Positions 31,201 to 39,289 of a DNA stretch of 64,000 bases are shown piece by piece. The translations under genes were made by a program, and so were the position numbers. The notes beneath the pieces were generated by a model. The model did no database searches. It was not told the DNA's origin and saw only the letters and a list, made by a program, of their open reading frames with translations. Source of the DNA: Lysobacter arseniciresistens ZS79 (GTDB lineage Bacteria > Pseudomonadota > Gammaproteobacteria > Xanthomonadales > Xanthomonadaceae); NCBI RefSeq assembly GCF_000768335.1, contig NZ_AVPT01000010.1, positions 1 through 64,000 of the forward strand, given 5' to 3'. Positions within the stretch are counted from its first letter, which is position 1. Each line of letters begins with the position of its first letter.

Positions 31201-31884
31201 GGCGAGCTGGTCGGCCACGGCCAGGCCAAGGCCGAAGGCCACCTGCAGATGCCGGTGCTGCTCATCCGCTCGGGCGACCTGCATGCGGCGGTCACCGTCG
31301 ACCAGGTCATCGGCAACCGCGAAATCGTGGTGAAGCCGGTCGGTCCGCAGGTCGCCTCGGTGCCGGGCATCTTCGGCGCGACGATCATGGGTGACGGCCG
31401 CGTGGTCGTGATCCTCGACGTCGCCCCGCTGGTGCGTCGCCAGGCCGCGCTGCCGCGCGACCTGCGCGGTGCCGCGGCGCCGGCGGTCGAGCACCGCCAG
31501 GTCCCACTCGTGATGGTGGTCGACGACTCGGTCACGATGCGCAAGGTCACCGGCCGCGTGCTGGAGCGCAACAACTTCGAGGTCGCGACCGCGAAGGACG
31601 GCGTCGACGCGCTGGAGCGGATGGTCGACGTGGTGCCGGACCTGATGCTGCTCGACATCGAGATGCCGCGGATGGACGGCTACGAGCTGGCGACCCAGAT
31701 GAAGGCCGACCCGCGCCTGAAGGACGTGCCGATCGTGATGATCACCTCGCGTACCGGCGACAAGCACCGCCAGCGCGCGATGGACATCGGCGTCGACCGC
31801 TACCTCGGCAAGCCGTACCAGGAGCCGGAGCTGATGCGCAACGTGTTCGAGCTGCTCGGGATCGAGCGTCGCCATGCCGGCTGA
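25273..31884 (+). CDS. chpA: Hybrid chemotaxis histidine kinase ChpA/PilL with giant helical repeat
   Basis: This CheA-type kinase of 2203 residues drives pilus motility signalling. In order: several phosphotransfer-like helical domains (H53 in HQVHG and H873 in HTLNG are degenerate, H687 in HTLKGSG is canonical); a Glu/Arg/Ala helix at about 1003-1315 with 24 copies of the pentad RLEAE at 1097-1216; another canonical phosphotransfer domain (H1429 in HTLKGGARM); the dimerisation domain; a HATPase domain ([20 protein letters not shown], then [11 protein letters not shown]); a CheW domain (about 1925-2060); and a receiver with D2128 in [11 protein letters not shown]. The helical block is the odd part: I know of no such long pentad array in the Pseudomonas ChpA. 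Next gene overlaps by 11 bases. Confidence 0.93.
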   Translation: MMTVMRDAIDTTTLGWIKPELDETLRQARQEIESYVEAPGDADRMRACARHLHQVHGTLRMVELYAPAMVAEEMERLALALVHGEITDRDDACAMLMRGAVQLPDYLERLQGGHRDIPIVLLPLLNELRASRGEAGLNESVLFAPDLDRPLPTHLPAPVAVATTIRSGARPASPGLVALRHALAQWPEDGAPADPAQLASAMEGLLPEVSVEPLRRMLWVASSVANAMRDGALPATRALRQAFGGVEREARHVLDDQDFNAAANGPNAEPTRQLLYHVAHAPGSHPALDDLRRTFDLDAQLPSESEIEHARGSLSGRNRALLDTVSAAIKEDLLRVKDALDLHLRTGSTEVADLRPQVEALGRVSDTLGMMGLGIARGVVLQQRDAMHEIVAGQRAADESVLLDVAGALLYVDASLDEQVSRLGLSDERADEDLLASESRKVLEVVVREAIANFGDARQSFVAFVETNWDHAELVEIPRLLDEVGGALRILDLHLPADYLVGVKRYTEVELIGRKRVPNGQQLDTMADALASVEYYLEALREQRPNRDRILEIARQSLESLGYWPLPPEAPAGQPADASPLSVEDENLAAAALDMASSSIPAPVVAPPVVEAAVPVPTPAPAPAPVGSPSLPTLGGFERSDDIDDEIREVFLEELEEEIANLGPMLDSWRRNPDNLEQLRSIRRVFHTLKGSGRLVGARTLGEFSWKIENMLNRVLDGSRPASPAVVAVVDHAHEALPGLHAALQGRGVHGDLEGIEAVAERVAAGEEATYVAPAPAPVAVVDAAPVEDIAAVEPTAEAAPEPEPFDAPLDEPAIPVAPVAADEGGVPASVDPVLLEILSAEVTGHLATIEQWLTASQPEPQPADDRLQRAIHTLNGAFAMTEVPVITDITGPAETYVKRLLGAAQVPTADGVAAIAAVAGAVAGTLAALQSDAPRIPEFHGLSERMQALRDTLPASNTPPPVDEDAIPLPTRRTSGVSVVDLTAFAGLGDEAQAAADNTAHAEAERAEAERLEAERAEAARVEAERAEAERVEAERLAAERAEAQRIEAERVEAERAEAERLEAARVEAERAEAERIEAERIEAERLAAERAEAERLEAERLEAERLEAERLEAERLEAERLEAERLEAERLEAERLEAERLEAERLEAERLEAERLEAERLEAERLEAERLEAERLEAERLEAERLEAERLEAERLEAERLEAERLEAERLEAERAEAERAETARIEAERVEAERLAAERAEAERAEAERLEAERAETERAEAARLESERLEAALLDAERIAAERLEAERAEAERLAEEEREYARLEAEYAEADRLARQAATAEASASGASDADVATIPDTEAAAESVAETREPAIDSAVAALLTASLADVEDPDEALDTSDLDPELVDIFVEEGGDLLDHSDGLLAQLRETPDEREALVGLQRDLHTLKGGARMAGIMAVGELGHVMESLLEAVVDQRCELGADGVPLLERGFDRLHAMVTRVGDRRAIAMPERLIAEFDARSRGQSLLRAPAAATAAAPEAPAPAAEVDVATTPSPAVQPQPQPTPRPAAPVTPRVPSETAAAGSTLAPLSAPIDDTQAGDDDDIGVRAPQEQVRIRADLLDRLVNYAGEVAIYRARLEQQLGAFRGAIAEMAATNTRMRDQLRRLEMETEAQIVARYQREGEDGEQQFDPLELDRFSNLQQLSRALTESAADQNSLQLTLDDLTRQYETLLLQQSRVSSELQEGLMRTRMVPFDALLPRLRRVIRQASGELGKQVALKLDGSQGELDRNVLERMTAPLEHMLRNSVAHGIEMPDERKRAGKAEEGSVRIAIRREGSEVVLEVADDGRGLNREAIRRRGEERGLVRPDAVLGDADLDALILEPGFSTANEVSRLAGRGVGMDVVASEVRQLGGSLDIRSTPGQGVRFTLRLPQTLAVTQAVFVRIGETTFAVPIASVRGVGRIAREDLVDANGQARESTYRYGGDDYAVHDLGELVGHGQAKAEGHLQMPVLLIRSGDLHAAVTVDQVIGNREIVVKPVGPQVASVPGIFGATIMGDGRVVVILDVAPLVRRQAALPRDLRGAAAPAVEHRQVPLVMVVDDSVTMRKVTGRVLERNNFEVATAKDGVDALERMVDVVPDLMLLDIEMPRMDGYELATQMKADPRLKDVPIVMITSRTGDKHRQRAMDIGVDRYLGKPYQEPELMRNVFELLGIERRHAG
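28561..28920 (+). repeat. 15-bp minisatellite, 24 copies, in chpA
   Basis: The unit CGTCTCGAAGCGGAA is repeated head to tail 24 times over 360 bp. The first 23 copies are identical and the last differs only in its final base (A to G). Each unit encodes Arg-Leu-Glu-Ala-Glu and keeps the reading frame. On both sides (about 28276-28560 and 28921-29210) the same pentad is encoded by diverged codons, so the exact array is a recent amplification inside an older repeat. There are no spacers, so it is not a CRISPR array. Confidence 0.97.
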
Positions 31885-33496
31885 TGCACTGCGCGTTGCC
31901 CTGCTGGCGCGGCCGGGCGTTGCCCGCGATCGCCTGCGCGGCGTGATGGACGAGGCCGGCGTCGAGCGCGTGCTCGAGGCCGACCCGACCGAACTGGATC
32001 TCCTGGCGTTGCTGGCGGCGGCGCCGCGCGCGGTGCTGGTGGCGCTGGACCCGGTGACCGAGGACGTGCTCGACCGGTTCGACGAGGTCCTGTTCGACCC
32101 GTCGATCGACGTGATCTACGAGGAGGCAGACCTGGCCGCGTCGCGCGAGGGCTGGGACATCGCCCGTTGGCAGCGCCACCTGGTGGCCAAGCTGCAGCGC
32201 CACGGCGACGTGCTGCCGCCGGGTCGCGAGCCGGACGACGAACCGGGCTCGGAGGCGGGCCAGGCGCCGGTCGCTGCGGACGAGGTGACTGCCCCGGCCG
32301 CGCTGGCGCCTGACGCCGCCGAGCTACCTCCGGCCGCGATGTCCGGGCTGACCATCGAATCGCCGGCCGAGGTGTTGCCAACCCTGGCGATCGAACCTGC
32401 CGACGCGCTGTCGCTCGACGAACCGGCGTTCGAACCACTGGCCGCATCGCTCGACGCGACCTTCGAGGTCCCGTCGGCCGCCGCCGGCGACCCGGTCGAC
32501 CTGCCGCAAGCCTCGGAACCGCCGACCACGACGATGGACGTCGAGTTCGCACCGATGGCGGGCGAGGCCAATCCATTCGACCCGGTGCTGGCCGAAGCCG
32601 GCGACGGCGATTCGCTCGAGCTCGACGACGCCTTCCTGACCGAGTTCGAACTGGCGATCGACGCGGACACCACCGATGCCGGCGAGCCCGGTTTCGGCGC
32701 GCCGGTTGCGGAGATCGACCTCACGCTTTCCGAAGACGGTTTCGATGCGCCGACGCCGCAACCTGTGGCCGAACCGCAACCCGACGCCGAGCTTGCCCCG
32801 GTCGCGACCACGCCGCCTTCGCCGACGGGCTTCGGCAACCTGAGCCTCGACGACGGTGACAGCGAGGCGGCCGCGCAGCCCGCCGCCGACGACCACCGCT
32901 TCCGCCGCGACCTCGACGATCTGCAGGAGCGCATTTCGCACCTGTCGCTGGTCGACGACACTCCGGTGCGCGGCCCCGAGCAACCGCGTGGCGCGGTCGT
33001 GGTGCTCGCCGGCATCGGCGGCCCGGACGCGGTGCGGCAGTTGCTGGGTGCGTTGCCGGTCGGGTTCCCGCGGCCGGTGCTGATCCAGCAGCGCCTCGAC
33101 GGCGCCCGCCACGACCGGTTGGTGGCGCAGATGCAGCGCGCGACGTCGATCCCGGTCAAGCTGGCCGAGGCCGGCAGCGACGCCGAGGGCGGCACCATCT
33201 ACATCCTTCCGGCCGACGTTGGCATCGCCGCCGGCGATTCCGGGCTGCGTTTCGACGGTAGCGGCGACGTGCTGTCGCGGCTGCCGTCGGCCGACAGCGC
33301 GATCCTGCTGCTCAGCGGCAGCGACGCCGGGCAGGTCGACGCGGTGATGAACCACAGCTGGGCCGGCGCGCTGGTGGCCGGGCAGGCCGCCGACGGCTGC
33401 TATGACGCGGCCGCGCCCAACGCATTGGCGACCCGCGGTGGCGACACCGCCCCGCCGGCGAAGATCGCCGCGCTGCTGGCCGAACGCTGGGCCTGA
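31874..33496 (+). CDS. CheB-like protein of the Pil-Chp cluster, probably catalytically dead
   Basis: The gene occupies the position of chpB/cheB, the methylesterase that resets receptor methylation. The 540-residue protein has an N-terminal receiver-like fold without a clear phospho-site ([18 protein letters not shown]), a long acidic and Pro/Ala-rich linker (about 120-335) and a C-terminal CheB-type domain (about 375-540). The family motif with catalytic Ser (ASTGGP) reads AGIGGP (G380 at the Ser position). The family His (VQHMP) reads IQQRL (Q406). The Asp region reads LSGSDAGQ. Two of three catalytic residues are therefore missing, and the protein may be a scaffold or sensor. It overlaps chpA by 11 bases. 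Confidence 0.75.
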   Translation: MPADALRVALLARPGVARDRLRGVMDEAGVERVLEADPTELDLLALLAAAPRAVLVALDPVTEDVLDRFDEVLFDPSIDVIYEEADLAASREGWDIARWQRHLVAKLQRHGDVLPPGREPDDEPGSEAGQAPVAADEVTAPAALAPDAAELPPAAMSGLTIESPAEVLPTLAIEPADALSLDEPAFEPLAASLDATFEVPSAAAGDPVDLPQASEPPTTTMDVEFAPMAGEANPFDPVLAEAGDGDSLELDDAFLTEFELAIDADTTDAGEPGFGAPVAEIDLTLSEDGFDAPTPQPVAEPQPDAELAPVATTPPSPTGFGNLSLDDGDSEAAAQPAADDHRFRRDLDDLQERISHLSLVDDTPVRGPEQPRGAVVVLAGIGGPDAVRQLLGALPVGFPRPVLIQQRLDGARHDRLVAQMQRATSIPVKLAEAGSDAEGGTIYILPADVGIAAGDSGLRFDGSGDVLSRLPSADSAILLLSGSDAGQVDAVMNHSWAGALVAGQAADGCYDAAAPNALATRGGDTAPPAKIAALLAERWA

Positions 33497-33520
33497 CCGG
33501 CCCGGTCCGAGGACTTTCGA

Positions 33521-34021
33521 ATGAACTCCAACATCTCCCAGTCACCCGCAACTCCCGGCGCGACCGACGCCGACATCCGCGGCGTGCTGATCCAGCTCTC
33601 CGGCGCGCGCCTGCTGCTGCCCAACGCGACCATCGCCGAGGTGCTGTCCTTTGCCGAGCCGGAGCCGGTCGACAACGCCCCGGCCTGGCTGCTGGGGCGC
33701 ATCCGCTGGCGCGGCTGGCAGGTGCCGCTGGTGTCGTTCTCGCGCCTGACCGGCATCGCCGACGAGCGTGGCGGATTGGGCAGCAAGGTGCTGGTGTTCA
33801 AGGCGCTCGGCGGCAGCTCGCCGACGCCGTTCTTCGCGATGCTGACCCAGGGCTTCCCGCGGCTGGTGACGGTGTCGCGCGCCAGCCTCGTGGTCGATGG
33901 CACGGCCAGCCTGCCGTCGGCGGTCACCGCGCGGGTCATGCTCAACCAGGACGACGCCTACGTGCCGGACCTGGAGGCGATCGAGAAGCTCATCGCCGAC
34001 GCGGTGGCCGACGCCGCCTGA
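33521..34021 (+). CDS. CheW-like adaptor (ChpC type)
   Basis: A single CheW domain of 166 residues (DIRGVLIQLSGARLLLPNATIAEVL, read in parts, then WLLGRIRWRGWQVPLVSF). It is the last gene of the pil-chp operon, 24 bp after the CheB-like gene, which is the place of chpC in Pseudomonas. ChpC-type adaptors bring additional receptors into the pathway. It converges with rsmE across 53 bp with no clear terminator. Confidence 0.85.
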   Translation: MNSNISQSPATPGATDADIRGVLIQLSGARLLLPNATIAEVLSFAEPEPVDNAPAWLLGRIRWRGWQVPLVSFSRLTGIADERGGLGSKVLVFKALGGSSPTPFFAMLTQGFPRLVTVSRASLVVDGTASLPSAVTARVMLNQDDAYVPDLEAIEKLIADAVADAA

Positions 34022-34074
34022 TCCCGGTCGGCCAGGCCCGGACGCGTCGCCGCCCGGTCACGCCGCGGCGTCGC

Positions 34075-34812
34075 TCAGCAGAGGTCGCCGAAACGTGCCT
34101 GCAGCGCCGCGATCGCGGCCAGGCCGGCGGTCTCGGTGCGCAGGATCCGCGGGCCCAGCCGCAGACCCTGGAAGCCGGCCGCCGCCAGCTGTTCGCGGTC
34201 CAGTGGCGACCAGCCGCCTTCCGGGCCGACCGCGAGATACACCGGCGCGGACACGTCCAATTGGAGCGTCGGCAGCGCCACGTCGCCGGCCGGGTCCAGC
34301 AGCAACCGGACGCCGCCCTGCGGCAGGTCATCCAGCGCCGCCGCCAGCGCCACCGGTGCCGCGACCGCGGGCAGCCGTGCGCGCCCGCTCTGCTCGCAAC
34401 CCGACGCGACCACGCTGCGCCAGTGCGCCAGCCGCTTGCCCGCGCGTGCCGCGTCGAGCTTGACCTCGCTGCGCTGCGAACTCACCGGCAACACGCCGGC
34501 CACGCCCAGTTCGGTGGCCTTCTGCAGGATCAGGTCCATCTTCTCGCCGCGCGCAATGCCCTGCAGCAGCACGACCGGCAACGGCGATTCGCGATCGACC
34601 GGCGTCGCCGCGCCGACGCGCACCAGCATCTCGCGCTTGCCGACCGACACCACCGTCGCCGCGTGGTCGCAGCCGTCGCCGTTGAACAGCACGCAGGCAT
34701 CGCCGGCGCCGAGCCGCAGCACGCGCGCGAGGTGGGCGGCCGCGGCCTCGGGCAGCGCGAGCTCGGTGCCGGCGGCCAGCGGCAGGTCGACGTAGACGCG
34801 GGTCAGGCGCAT
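34075..34812 (-). CDS. rsmE: 16S rRNA (uracil1498-N3)-methyltransferase RsmE
   Basis: RsmE is a SPOUT methyltransferase modifying U1498 in the 16S rRNA decoding region. The 245-residue protein has an N-terminal PUA-like part (RVYVDLPLAAG, HLARVLRLGAGD), the segment GEKMDLILQKATELGV, SQRSEVK, and the knot signatures VGPEGGWSPLDREQL and LGPRILRTETA. All are well conserved. Its start overlaps the end of bioA by 10 bases, so it is expressed from the bioA promoter. Confidence 0.94.
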   Translation of the reverse strand: MRLTRVYVDLPLAAGTELALPEAAAAHLARVLRLGAGDACVLFNGDGCDHAATVVSVGKREMLVRVGAATPVDRESPLPVVLLQGIARGEKMDLILQKATELGVAGVLPVSSQRSEVKLDAARAGKRLAHWRSVVASGCEQSGRARLPAVAAPVALAAALDDLPQGGVRLLLDPAGDVALPTLQLDVSAPVYLAVGPEGGWSPLDREQLAAAGFQGLRLGPRILRTETAGLAAIAALQARFGDLC

Positions 34813-36233
34813 GCGGCGCCTCCGGTGGCGATGTCGATGACGGCGGCGGTGGTCTCGGCCAGCAGTGCCAGCGCGTCGTCGTCGACGGTGTAGGGCGGCA
34901 TCCAGTACAGGACGTCGCCGAGCGGACGCAGCAGCACGCCGCGGTCGAGCGCTGCGCGATAGGCGCGCAGGCCGACGCGGGCGGCGGGGTCGAACGGGGT
35001 GGCGCGGTTGCCGCCGCGGGCCAGCTCGAACGCGAGGATCATCCCGGCCTGGCGAACGTCGGCGACGTGCGGGTGCTCGGCCAAGGGCGCCGCCAGTGCC
35101 GCCATCCGCGCCGCGGTGCCGCGGTTGCGCGCGATCACGTCGTCGGACTCGAAGATGTCCAGCGTGGCCAGCGCCGCCGCGCAGGCCAGCGCGTTGCCGG
35201 TGTAGCTGTGCGAATGCAGGAACGCCTTCTCGCGCGAGTCGTCGAGGAAGCCGTCGTACAGCTCCTGGGTCGCGAGCACCGCGGCCAACGGCAGGCTGCC
35301 GCCGGTCAGGCCCTTCGACAGGCACAGCAGGTCGGGGGCGACGCCCGCCTGCTCGCACGCGAACATCGTGCCGGTGCGGCCGAAGCCGACCGCGATCTCG
35401 TCGGCGATCAGGAAGATGCCGTGCACGTCGCACAGCTCGCGCACGCGCTTGAGGTAGACCGGGTCGTGCATGCGCATGCCGCCGGCGCACTGCACGCGAG
35501 GCTCGAGGATCATCGCGCAGACCTCGCCGGCGTGGTGGTCGAGCAAGCGGGCGAGCGCGTCGGCGGCGTCCTCGGCATGGTCGGCGGCGCTCTGTCCTTC
35601 GCGCGCGAGGTAGGCGTCCGGCGACGGCGTGAACAACGCTTCGCACAGCAGCGGCGCGTACACCCTCCGGTACAGCGGCACGTCGCCGACCGCCAGCGCG
35701 CCAAGGGTCTCGCCGTGGTAACCGCCCTCGAGCGCGACGAACTTGGTGCGCCGTGTCTCGCCGCGGTTGCGGAACCAGTGGAACGCCATCTTCAGCGCGA
35801 CCTCGACCCCGGCCGAGCCGTTGTCGGCATAGAACACCTTGGCCAGCGGCGCGCGACCCGCTTCGCGCGGTGCGATCGCCAGCAGGCGTTCGGCCAGCTC
35901 GACCGCCGGCGCGTGCGAGCAGCCGGCGAGGATCACGTGCTGCAGCTCGGTCGCCTGGCGGGCGATCGCGGCGCCGATGCGCGGCTCGGCGTGGCCGAAC
36001 AGATTGACCCACCAGCTGCTGACCGCGTCGAGGTAGCGGCGGCCGTCGCGACCGACCAGCCACGGCCCCTCGCCGCGTTCGATCGGCAGCAGCGGCAGGG
36101 TGTCGGGGTGCTCGCGCATCTGCGTGCACGGGTGCCACAGCACCGCCAGATCGCGCGCACGCCAGGCGTCGGCGGCGGATTGGTCGAGACGATGCTCTGC
36201 TAGCATCGCCGCATCGTGAGTCGTCTTCTGCAT
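34803..36233 (-). CDS. bioA: Adenosylmethionine-8-amino-7-oxononanoate aminotransferase
   Basis: BioA is the PLP enzyme of biotin synthesis that makes 7,8-diaminopelargonate from KAPA using SAM as amino donor. It has 476 residues with WHPCTQM near the N-terminus, SSWWVNLFGHAEPRI, the PLP phosphate contact NGSAGVEVALKMA, EPRVQCAGGMRMHD, DEIAVGFGRTG and the PLP-binding Lys in LSKGLTGGSLPL. The CTQM and WWVN segments separate BioA from other class III aminotransferases. It is not near other bio genes here. A second ATG 27 bases in is possible. It is divergent from nudE. Confidence 0.95.
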   Translation of the reverse strand: MQKTTHDAAMLAEHRLDQSAADAWRARDLAVLWHPCTQMREHPDTLPLLPIERGEGPWLVGRDGRRYLDAVSSWWVNLFGHAEPRIGAAIARQATELQHVILAGCSHAPAVELAERLLAIAPREAGRAPLAKVFYADNGSAGVEVALKMAFHWFRNRGETRRTKFVALEGGYHGETLGALAVGDVPLYRRVYAPLLCEALFTPSPDAYLAREGQSAADHAEDAADALARLLDHHAGEVCAMILEPRVQCAGGMRMHDPVYLKRVRELCDVHGIFLIADEIAVGFGRTGTMFACEQAGVAPDLLCLSKGLTGGSLPLAAVLATQELYDGFLDDSREKAFLHSHSYTGNALACAAALATLDIFESDDVIARNRGTAARMAALAAPLAEHPHVADVRQAGMILAFELARGGNRATPFDPAARVGLRAYRAALDRGVLLRPLGDVLYWMPPYTVDDDALALLAETTAAVIDIATGGAACA

Positions 36234-36298
36234 CCCGCCATTATCGCCCCTTGGAACCCGATGGGCCGCCGGATGGTCGCGGGCACGGAGTGCTGCCC

Positions 36299-36844
36299 GT
36301 GAGCCGGCCGTTGCCGGTGATCCACCGGGTGGTGACCGAGGAGAGCGGTCCGTACCGCGTCGACCATCTGGACCTCGAGTTCAGCAACGGCGAACGACGC
36401 CAGTTCCAGCGCCTGCACGGCCGCGGCCACGGCGCGGTGGTGGTGGTGCCGATGCTCGATACCGACACCGTGCTGCTGGTGCGCGAGTACGCCGCCGGCA
36501 TGCACCGCTACGAGCTCGGCCTGGTCAAGGGCCGGATCGATGCCGGCGAGACCCCGCTGCAGGCGGCCGACCGCGAGCTCAAGGAGGAGGCCGGCCACGG
36601 CGCGCGCTCGCTGGTCGCGCTGCGCGAGTTGACCCTTGCGCCGACCTACATGAGCCACGTCACCCACCTGGTGGTGGCGCGCGACCTCTACCCCGAGCGC
36701 CTGCCCGGCGACGAGCCCGAGCCGCTCGAACTGGTGCCATGGAAGCTCGATGCGCTGGACCAGCTGATCCTGCGCGAGGATTTTTCCGAAGGCCGCAGCA
36801 TCGCGGCGCTGTTCATTGCACGGGAGTGGCTGAAGAACCAATGA
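36299..36844 (+). CDS. nudE: ADP compounds hydrolase NudE (Nudix)
   Basis: NudE hydrolyses ADP-ribose, NADH and diadenosine polyphosphates to AMP products. The 181-residue protein has the full Nudix box with G, E and the REL-EE core (GETPLQAADRELKEEAG), preceded by YELGLVKGRID. The GTG at 36299 is preferred because GGAG lies 8 bases upstream; a TTG at 36251 would add 16 residues without family similarity. It is the first gene of an overlapping nudE-cysQ-mazG clean-up operon. Confidence 0.88.
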   Translation: MSRPLPVIHRVVTEESGPYRVDHLDLEFSNGERRQFQRLHGRGHGAVVVVPMLDTDTVLLVREYAAGMHRYELGLVKGRIDAGETPLQAADRELKEEAGHGARSLVALRELTLAPTYMSHVTHLVVARDLYPERLPGDEPEPLELVPWKLDALDQLILREDFSEGRSIAALFIAREWLKNQ

Positions 36845-37641
36845 CGAACGATCCCGCACTGCGCGAGGGCGCCATCGCCGTCGCGCGCGCCGCCGCGGCG
36901 GAAATCCTGAAGGTCTACGACAGCGAGTTCGCGGTCCAGCACAAGGGCGACAGCTCGCCGCTGACCGCCGCCGACCTCGCCGCGCACCACTGCATCGTCG
37001 ACGGGCTGGCACGGCTGGCGCCGGACATCCCGGTGCTGTCGGAGGAGTCGTCCGGCATCACCACCGCGGAGCGCCGCACCTGGTCGCGGTTCTGGCTGGT
37101 CGATCCGCTCGACGGCACCCGCGAGTTCGTCAAGCGCAATGGCGAGTTCACCGTCAACATCGCGCTGGTCGAGGACGGCGTGGCGACCTTCGGCGTGGTG
37201 CAGGCACCGGTGACCGGCGCGCTGTGGCACGGCGGCGCGACGCTGGGGGCGTTCCGCCGCGACGGCGATGGCGGCGACCGCCCGATTGCCACGCGACGCC
37301 CACCGACCACGCCGCTGCGGGTGGCGGCCAGCCGCTCGCATCGCGACCAGCGCAGCAACGACTTCATCGAGCGCATGGGCGAGACCGAACCGGTCGGGCT
37401 CGGCTCGTCGCTGAAGTTCTGCGCGATCGCCCAGGGCGACATCGACGTGTATCCGCGCTTCGGCCCGACCAGCGAGTGGGACACCGCTGCCGCGCAGGCC
37501 GTGCTCGAAGGCGCCGGCGGCTGCGTGCTAGACCTGCAGGGCCGGCCGTTCCGCTACAACCAGCGCGACAGCCTGCTCAACGGCGAGTTCGTCGCGCTCG
37601 GCGACCCGTCGCTGCCGTGGCGCCGCTGGGCCGGGCTGTGA
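36841..37641 (+). CDS. cysQ: 3'(2'),5'-bisphosphate nucleotidase CysQ
   Basis: CysQ converts 3'-phosphoadenosine 5'-phosphate, a by-product of sulfate assimilation, to AMP. The 266-residue inositol-monophosphatase-type protein shows the metal-binding motifs DPLDGTREFVKRNGEF and WDTAAAQAVLEGAGG, plus the first Asp/Glu pair at SEESSG. The ATG at 36841 overlaps the nudE stop by 4 bases; the stop overlaps mazG. Confidence 0.94.
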   Translation: MTNDPALREGAIAVARAAAAEILKVYDSEFAVQHKGDSSPLTAADLAAHHCIVDGLARLAPDIPVLSEESSGITTAERRTWSRFWLVDPLDGTREFVKRNGEFTVNIALVEDGVATFGVVQAPVTGALWHGGATLGAFRRDGDGGDRPIATRRPPTTPLRVAASRSHRDQRSNDFIERMGETEPVGLGSSLKFCAIAQGDIDVYPRFGPTSEWDTAAAQAVLEGAGGCVLDLQGRPFRYNQRDSLLNGEFVALGDPSLPWRRWAGL

Positions 37642-38486
37642 GCGCGTTGGCCGACGACCGCGATATCTCCCGCCTGCTCGACATCATGGCGCGCCTGCGC
37701 GACCCGCAGGCCGGCTGCCCCTGGGACGTTGCCCAGACCTTCGCCACGATCGCGCCGTACACGATCGAGGAAGCCTACGAAGTCGCCGATGCGATCGACC
37801 GCAACGACCTGGGCGACCTGCGCGACGAACTCGGCGACCTGCTGCTGCAGGTCGTCTTCCACGCCCGGATGGCGCAGGAGCAGGGCGCGTTCGACTTCGG
37901 CGAGGTGGTCGCCGCGATCAGCGACAAGATGGTGCGTCGTCACCCGCACGTGTTCGCCGGCGAGGCGGTTGCCGACGCCGCCGCGCAGACCGTCGCGTGG
38001 GAGGAGCACAAGCGCCGCGAGCGCGAGGCCAGCGGCGCGGACGACGACTCGGCGCTGGCCGGCATCGCCCGCGGGATGCCCGAGTGGCAGCGTGCGGTGA
38101 AGCTGCAGAAGCGCGCCGCGCGGGTCGGCTTCGACTGGCCCGGCCCGGAGCCGGTGATCGCCAAGCTGCACGAGGAGATCGAGGAGGCGCGTGTCGAATT
38201 TGACGCGCTCGCCGCGACGCCCGGCGATGCCGCCGTGCGCGACCGGCTGGAGGACGAGATCGGCGACCTGCTGTTCGTCGCGGCCAACCTCGCGCGCCAC
38301 GCCGGGGTCGATGTCGGCAACGCGCTGCGCCGCGCCAATGGCAAGTTCGAGCGGCGTTTTCGCGCGATGGAACTGTTGGCGCGCGAGCGGGGCACGCCGT
38401 TGCCGGACCTTGCGCTGGAGCGGCACGAGGCCCTGTGGCGCGAGGTGAAGGCGGCGGAAAAACCGGCGCAGACGCCGGCGGGCTGA
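37638..38486 (+). CDS. mazG: Nucleoside triphosphate pyrophosphohydrolase MazG
   Basis: MazG hydrolyses NTPs and dNTPs to monophosphates and dampens stress signalling. The 282-residue protein has two MazG domains: the first with CPWDVAQTFATI, EEAYEVADAI and ELGDLLLQVVFHA; the second with FDWPGPEPVIAKLHEEIEE and EDEIGDLLFVAANLARHAG. The two EExxE and ExxD metal clusters are complete. GTG 37638 overlaps the cysQ stop. It is the last gene of the clean-up operon. Confidence 0.94.
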   Translation: MSALADDRDISRLLDIMARLRDPQAGCPWDVAQTFATIAPYTIEEAYEVADAIDRNDLGDLRDELGDLLLQVVFHARMAQEQGAFDFGEVVAAISDKMVRRHPHVFAGEAVADAAAQTVAWEEHKRREREASGADDDSALAGIARGMPEWQRAVKLQKRAARVGFDWPGPEPVIAKLHEEIEEARVEFDALAATPGDAAVRDRLEDEIGDLLFVAANLARHAGVDVGNALRRANGKFERRFRAMELLARERGTPLPDLALERHEALWREVKAAEKPAQTPAG

Positions 38487-38500
38487 GGGTTGCCGGCAGA

Positions 38501-38550
38501 CCTTCACGTCACGTCGACCCCTTCGACGGCAGCCTTCACAAAACTGAAGG
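38501..38550. promoter_or_regulatory. Candidate operator upstream of the response regulator gene
   Basis: CCTTCAC occurs at 38501-38507 and 38533-38539, 32 bp or three helical turns apart. The second copy also begins an inverted repeat CCTTCA/TGAAGG (38533-38538 and 38545-38550). The group lies 13-62 bp upstream of an OmpR-type regulator, so autoregulation is plausible. Confidence 0.35.
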
Positions 38551-38562
38551 TGGAGGCAACCC

Positions 38563-39273
38563 ATGCAGGGCACGCGTGACGGCGGTCTGGTCCTCATCGT
38601 CGAGGACAACCGCAATATTTCGGAGATGGTGGGGGAGTACCTCGAGAGCCGCGGCTTCGAGGTCGATTTCGCTGCCGATGGCCTCGACGGCTACCGGCTG
38701 GCGGCGGAAAACAGCTACGACGTGATCGTCCTCGACCTGATGCTTCCGCGGCTGGACGGCGTCGAGGTCTGCAAGCGCCTGCGCGAGGAGGCACGCAAGT
38801 CGACGCCGGTGCTGATGCTGACCGCGCGCGACACGCTCGACGAAAAACTGACCGGCCTGTCCGCCGGCGCCGACGACTACCTGACCAAACCGTTCGCGAT
38901 CCAGGAACTCGAAGCCCGCCTGCGCGCGCTGATCCGCCGCGAGCGCCGCCAGGTCGGTGGCGAGGTGCTGAAGGTCGCCGACCTCGTGCTCGACCCGGCC
39001 AGCCTGCGCGTCACCCGCGGTGGCAGCGAGCTGCAGTTGTCGCCGATCGGCCTGCGCCTGCTGACCATCCTGATGCGCGAATCACCGCGCGTCGTCAGCC
39101 GCCAGGAGATCGAGCGCGAGATCTGGGGCAACGGCCTGCCCGATTCGGACACCCTGCGCAGCCACCTGTACAACCTGCGCAAGACGATCGACAAGCCGTT
39201 CGACAAACAGTTGCTGCACACCGTGCAATCGGCGGGCTATCGCGTGGCGGACATTTCGCAGCCACCCGAGTGA
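38563..39273 (+). CDS. OmpR-family DNA-binding response regulator
   Basis: The protein has 236 residues: an N-terminal receiver (acidic E14-D15, phospho-acceptor D58 in VLDLMLPRLDG, TARD, and Lys in DYLTKPF) and a C-terminal winged helix (SPIGLRLLTILMRESPRVVSRQEIEREIWG, read in parts, and SHLYNLRKTIDKPF). GGAGG precedes the ATG. It is paired with the sensor kinase 17 bp downstream. I cannot assign it to a named system: the stimulus and targets are unknown. Confidence 0.88.
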   Translation: MQGTRDGGLVLIVEDNRNISEMVGEYLESRGFEVDFAADGLDGYRLAAENSYDVIVLDLMLPRLDGVEVCKRLREEARKSTPVLMLTARDTLDEKLTGLSAGADDYLTKPFAIQELEARLRALIRRERRQVGGEVLKVADLVLDPASLRVTRGGSELQLSPIGLRLLTILMRESPRVVSRQEIEREIWGNGLPDSDTLRSHLYNLRKTIDKPFDKQLLHTVQSAGYRVADISQPPE

Positions 39274-39289
39274 GCGCAGTGCCCGTTCC

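Noticed and set aside
25174-31875. A 2233-codon open frame on the minus strand opposite chpA, including a long Phe-Arg-Phe-Glu-Thr repeat
   Set aside because: It is the mirror of the chpA gene. High GC leaves few stop codons, and its repeats are the reverse complement of the RLEAE minisatellite. No start signal or family similarity supports it.
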